Assembly: GCA_003952965.2 (NCBI GenBank)
Contig: CM025856.1
Location: 5,417,700 to 5,481,699, forward strand
Reading direction: 5' to 3'
Source: Morella rubra
Lineage: Eukaryota; Streptophyta; Magnoliopsida; Fagales; Myricaceae
Length of the DNA stretch: 64,000 nucleotides
A program made the translations under genes and the position numbers. The notes under the pieces are model-generated. The model was not told where the DNA came from, made no database searches, and was given only the letters and a program-made list of their open reading frames with translations. Numbering within the stretch: the first letter of the stretch is position 1; each line of letters opens with the position of its first letter. This document shows positions 60,269 to 64,000 of the stretch, one piece after another.

Positions 60269-61181
60269 TCCCCAACCCATGCAAGCAGCTTCTCATTTGC
60301 AGGAACTGGAAGATCAGGAGGAGGCAAGGGGGACTTTAAAAGGGATGACTTCCGCTTCACATGGCTCCTAAGCATGTTGTACAAAGGTAGACTGTCCTCC
60401 AGCAAGTCATACAGAGCAAAAGGAAATGCCTGAAAAAGATTTTTAGTTAGAACACGAGCTCATAAACATTAAAATGTAGCTTTTGAGTGTCTAAAATCTT
60501 GTATACTTTAATTCATGCTTTAGCTGCCTTTATCTATCACAATCTTTGTCAACTTCTAAAGAAATCAACCTGGAATCTCATTAATATGTACTAGCAGAAA
60601 TATAGGCTGTAAACCACATACCGCAGGATATTTTTTGGCTTGTTCGAAACATGTTGATTTATGTACACTTTTATACCACCATGGGGCCCAAATGCCATCT
60701 ATTGGTTTCGGTCCTGCTTCCCATCTGAAAATGATTGGATTGCAAATTTGTCGAGCACTAATTAGCAAAACCTAGCTTCGGGAAGGAAAGGATAAACATC
60801 ATAATGGGCATAGAGTGGGTGAGATAACCAGTTTTTAAGATGTAGTTAACGTACAATTTAGGGACCCTAGCATCCAAGGAACCCCAAAGAATAATTGTTA
60901 AATGTTTTTGATAAATAGTTAATGTATGTTTAAACAAAAAGAGGATAGTCCTATGAGGAATTTAGGGGCAAAGAAGAAAGCCAAAGAGATAGTTCCCCTT
61001 CGATATGTCCAGACAATAGGCAAACGTTTATGTAGCAACCCACAAACGTAAGCGTTTTAATCAACAAATAATGTTAAAGTAACTGAAGAAAGTTAATTAC
61101 TCAAAGGGATTAGATTTTTGCATACTGAGCTATTGATTTGGAAAGGGAATTCAACTCCCTCACAAGACCAGTAAAGAAGCC
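60269..61181 (-). CDS. BCAT-like protein, partial, right-arm inverted copy
   Basis: Minus-strand counterpart of the left-arm gene: exon at 60724-60622, nearly identical with one residue change (IWAPWW against IWALWW), and a longer view of the next exon at 60429-60269. That exon reads AFPFALYDLLEDSLPLYNML, then PLPPPDLPVPANEKLLAWVG, which reaches the start of the PLP aminotransferase domain before the gap. The exon at about 61181-61126 is recognisable but contains several small indels that break the frame. Introns show the same indel noise. IWAPWW is the family form, so this arm is more typical there. Confidence 0.78.
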
Positions 61182-62230
61182 TGAATCAAGTACAGATCAG
61201 TACATGAATGTTATAATAAATAATATTAAAAATTGAACAAGTTATCTTACACAGAAGTAAATACTTATGTTAATTCATTGCAAATAATTACAGCAACTAT
61301 GTTGGATAATTGGACAAAAAAAACCAGTGATTATGTTATAATCTATGGATAATTTTTGTTGCGAGTGGATTAAGAAAGAGCAAAGGGACAGGCCGAGTCA
61401 TAAAATTAAATTCCCAGATATCCATGAACAATGCAAATCAACGAATCAAAACACATAAGACATAACGTCATGTTAAAACCTTGTCCCATTCATTCCTAAG
61501 ATTTAATTCCAGATTAATCACTTACAACTCCTCAAATACTTTACAAATTCTTTTTCACAGAGATCTCTACATCAATAAGTATACAGGATACCGGGGGGGT
61601 GCTTGTGGTCCTCCCGCATCCACAACTCGACTTCAAGTAAATTGACCATTACAAGTACTTGTTTTACTCATTGGTCATCCTTGGTGCAATAACAAAGAGA
61701 TGCAATTTAGTCGGCTATCACCTGATGATATTATGTAAATGATTCTTTTATCACTCGGAGCCAAAGTTGAATTTACCAAAAGCTTGACAACCAACATTGA
61801 TCTTGTTTAAGCATGAGCTCAGTTGAATGTGTACACATGTGTTTTGCCAGGGCACCATTTTTATAATAACTTAGAACAGCACTCACAGAATTCATAGAAC
61901 AAGTAAAATACATTAGCATGAACTCATGTCACCACTTTTTTTGGCAGAGAAATCGTTAATAAGATCGCTTAAACCCTCAGGATCTTGCTTGAAGATCTCT
62001 GCATCAATTGATAGGTTTGAGCACTGCCAACTCCACGGAAGATCCTTGAACAGGAACTCGATCTTGCAAAAACCTAACTAAAAGAAAGGACGAAAGGCAA
62101 CAAATTTCCAAAAGGATGGCTAAACACACGAATAGAACATACAGAAAAGTCCAGTTCACTATTGCAAGAAGGGATTACAAACCAGAAATACAAAACATTA
62201 CTTAAAATCTATAAGTTCTATATTGGAGAA
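61182..62230. other. Right-arm interior
   Basis: No exon supported. Contains the conserved 85-bp block at about 61650-61735 shared with the left arm (GGTGATAGCCGACTAAATTG on the minus strand). The rest is AT-rich intron-like sequence. Confidence 0.4.
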
Positions 62231-62234
62231 AAAA

Positions 62235-62697
62235 AAAAATTGTTAAATATACTTTGCACCCTCCAACTATGAGAGTCTTGACACTGTACATCCCAAATTA
62301 ACACATTTGAGATATTTTATACACCAATGATCAATTTAGACACTATGCACCCTTTAGTTCATTATTTCGTCAATTTGAAAGGAGAAGAGCGCACATGACT
62401 ACCACTAGGTTTGTTGGCAGGTGACACGACAATTTTGCCCCCACATAAAATAAAATCCAACAAAAAATTGCTGCTCTTAGGTCATTCTTTTCAGCTTTTA
62501 TATTATGTGGGATAAAAGTTTCCATTTTATTTGCCAAAAAAGATGGCAGACATGTGTGTTCTTTTCTGTCCAAATTGACAGATTAATGAACCTGACACGT
62601 GCAAAGTGACTAAAATCAATAGTTGATGAATGAAATATCTCAAACGTAATAGTTTGTGGAGCAAAGTGTCAAGAGCCCCATTGTTGAAAGGTTTAAA
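62235..62697. mobile_element. MITE related to the 22268 family
   Basis: The left end CTTTGCACCCTCCAACTATG with GAGTCTTGACACTGTACATCC is mirrored on the right by GGAGCAAAGTGTCAAGAGCC and CCATTGTTG. Both halves carry the GCACCC / GGTGCAAAGTG vocabulary of the elements at 22268 and 24799. I found no counterpart in the left palindrome arm. Borders are approximate. Confidence 0.6.
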
Positions 62698-63585
62698 ACA
62701 TCCTTATCCAAAATGCTTTTAAGAAATGCTTGATAAAATGCACAAAGATCTAGCTCATCAACCATATGCAGGCTAACAATTGTATGCAATAATTGATCCA
62801 CTCAACAAAGAGCCTAAATTATAGGCTAAGCTACAAAGTAGGCCCTCAAGGCTTGCATGAGCAATCAATTTGGTCAAGTGGTGCCCAACTGTTCAGATCG
62901 TGGTCTACGTGGTCTTTCCTTCAGCATCTGTAGGAAGGCTGCCATTCAGTAGTCAAAACTATGCAAAACAAAAAAATGTTTTCAAATTACATTTTCTGTT
63001 TAAAAAAAATAGCATAGGACATTCACAATAAAAAGAACATCTAATACTTCCCCACCCCCACAGGCCGCAGCCTTATGATTCATATTTTTCCTCTCTCAAA
63101 CTTTGAGTCACATTATCACGAAAACTTTAAGTTTCTTTAGTTTTGGTTTGAAATGGCATCCTTGAAGGTTTGGGTGATTTGCAAGGCCAAGTTCACTGGT
63201 GCCGAATTGCCATTGGAGTGACACAAACCAGAATTTTCCGTAATGTGATTATTGGTCATTTGTACTATTACATACTCATAAAAGCCCTACCATTTCTTAC
63301 AAGTGTCAAAGTTTTGGACAAGATAATAATGATATAAGAAAAAATAGAGAAAAAGAACAGCCATCACCCAATGGCACTGAAAATTAGAACTTTCTTACTC
63401 GGAATTTGAGTTTCCCCTCTCACTCTCTCTCTTTTTAATCTTTGCCTTCGCATTTCCAGTAGCCGATCTTTGTTTTTTTTTTTTTTTTTTTATTTAAAAG
63501 TGCAATGTATACATTGCATGATCTCTTGCCTGAACACGCTAAAGTGCCTTGTCCTTAAACTAGAAGTTGGTAAAAAGTTCATCAA
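62698..63585. other. Right-arm sequence between MITE and conserved fragment
   Basis: Shares a near-identical block (about 63080-63190) with the left arm. A plus frame at 63152 reads MASLKVWVICKAKFTGAELP with no family assigned. A poly(T) run lies at 63473-63491. No gene supported. Confidence 0.4.
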
Positions 63586-63855
63586 TTATTTTCTTAACAA
63601 AGCTACACATACAGAATTCCATGCTTTGATTGTGTGCATCCAAATCCAGCTGAGGGAGCTCTTTTTTACATGGAAATCCAAGATAAGTCCAATCCTACTT
63701 TGTAGCTCGACCTCATCTGGGCTTGTAAACTGAAACCAACCTTGGCTCTTTCTTTCAACCGTACCCCATGCCGAAGCATCCAAATGAAATTAGCCATATT
63801 GATAACCATAGTGTGAAAGCCATTAAGCCTGGCCCCACCAGTCACCATAATCATC
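63586..63855 (-). pseudogene. Broken conserved gene fragment, right-arm copy
   Basis: Exact inverted partner of 55989-56258, with the same two in-frame stops and the same SAWGTVERKSQGWFQFTSPD segment. Two copies with the same lesions mean either that duplication came after the gene broke, or that both arms derive from one physical molecule. Confidence 0.6.
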
Positions 63856-64000
63856 TACTCAAAGGATGCCATCTCAAACAAAATTGAAGAAACTGAAACT
63901 TTTCTAAACAAGTGACAGAAAGTTTTAGGAAGAAAGTTTTTGGAGAGAGCACGTAAAGAGAGTACAAAACCCTGAATGTCTGTCTACTTTGCATCAGATG

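Larger units (their letters stand above)
60269..64000 (-). repeat. Right arm of the palindrome, reaching the window end
   Basis: Inverted counterpart of 55845-60149. The last bases of the window (CTTTGCATCAGATG, reverse CATCTGATGCAAAG) still match the left arm at 55845, so the repeat may continue beyond the window. Confidence 0.85.

Overview
This window is nuclear DNA from a flowering plant, most likely a woody dicot. The evidence is a ten-exon plant-type alcohol dehydrogenase gene, a long intron-less organelle PPR gene, Copia LTR elements, hAT and Mutator-like miniature transposons, a tRNA-derived SINE and a piece of plastid 16S rRNA. It is a draft assembly with two runs of N (26782-27781, exactly 1000; 60150-60268, 119).

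Layout. 1-6.2 kb is transposon debris: an LTR-like segment, a Copia LTR with a gag fragment, a SINE and a miniature element. 6.6-13.5 kb is an ADH gene on the minus strand, split inside exon 1 by a 4.1-kb LTR element that itself looks like a hybrid of a TRIM and a Tnt1/Tork-type Copia. 14.4-17.9 kb holds a LINE RNase H scrap and an intact 1031-codon PPR gene. 18-31 kb is gene-poor, with a hAT relic, a clean non-autonomous hAT with an 8-bp target duplication, Mutator-like MITEs and the 1-kb gap. 31.2-37.6 kb is a three-copy tandem repeat around a small J-domain gene: copy A damaged, copy B intact, copy C with flanks but no reading frame. 38.6-41.2 kb carries the first seven exons of an EEF2KMT/FAM86-type methyltransferase, with a plastid 16S fragment in an intron. 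41.4-55.6 kb is almost featureless and unlike the rest of the window, apart from a broken class V chitinase at about 46.5 kb. 55.8-64 kb is a large imperfect palindrome around the second gap. Both arms carry exons of a branched-chain-aminotransferase-like gene and the same broken copy of an unidentified conserved gene.

I found no gene cluster that works as a pathway and no convincing new system. The most informative signals are the hybrid LTR element in ADH exon 1, the second lesion in the same ADH copy (a TG instead of AG splice acceptor), the J-domain triplication, and the palindrome, whose mosaic of near-identical and indel-rich blocks may be an assembly artefact. Splice sites and family assignments were read by eye.
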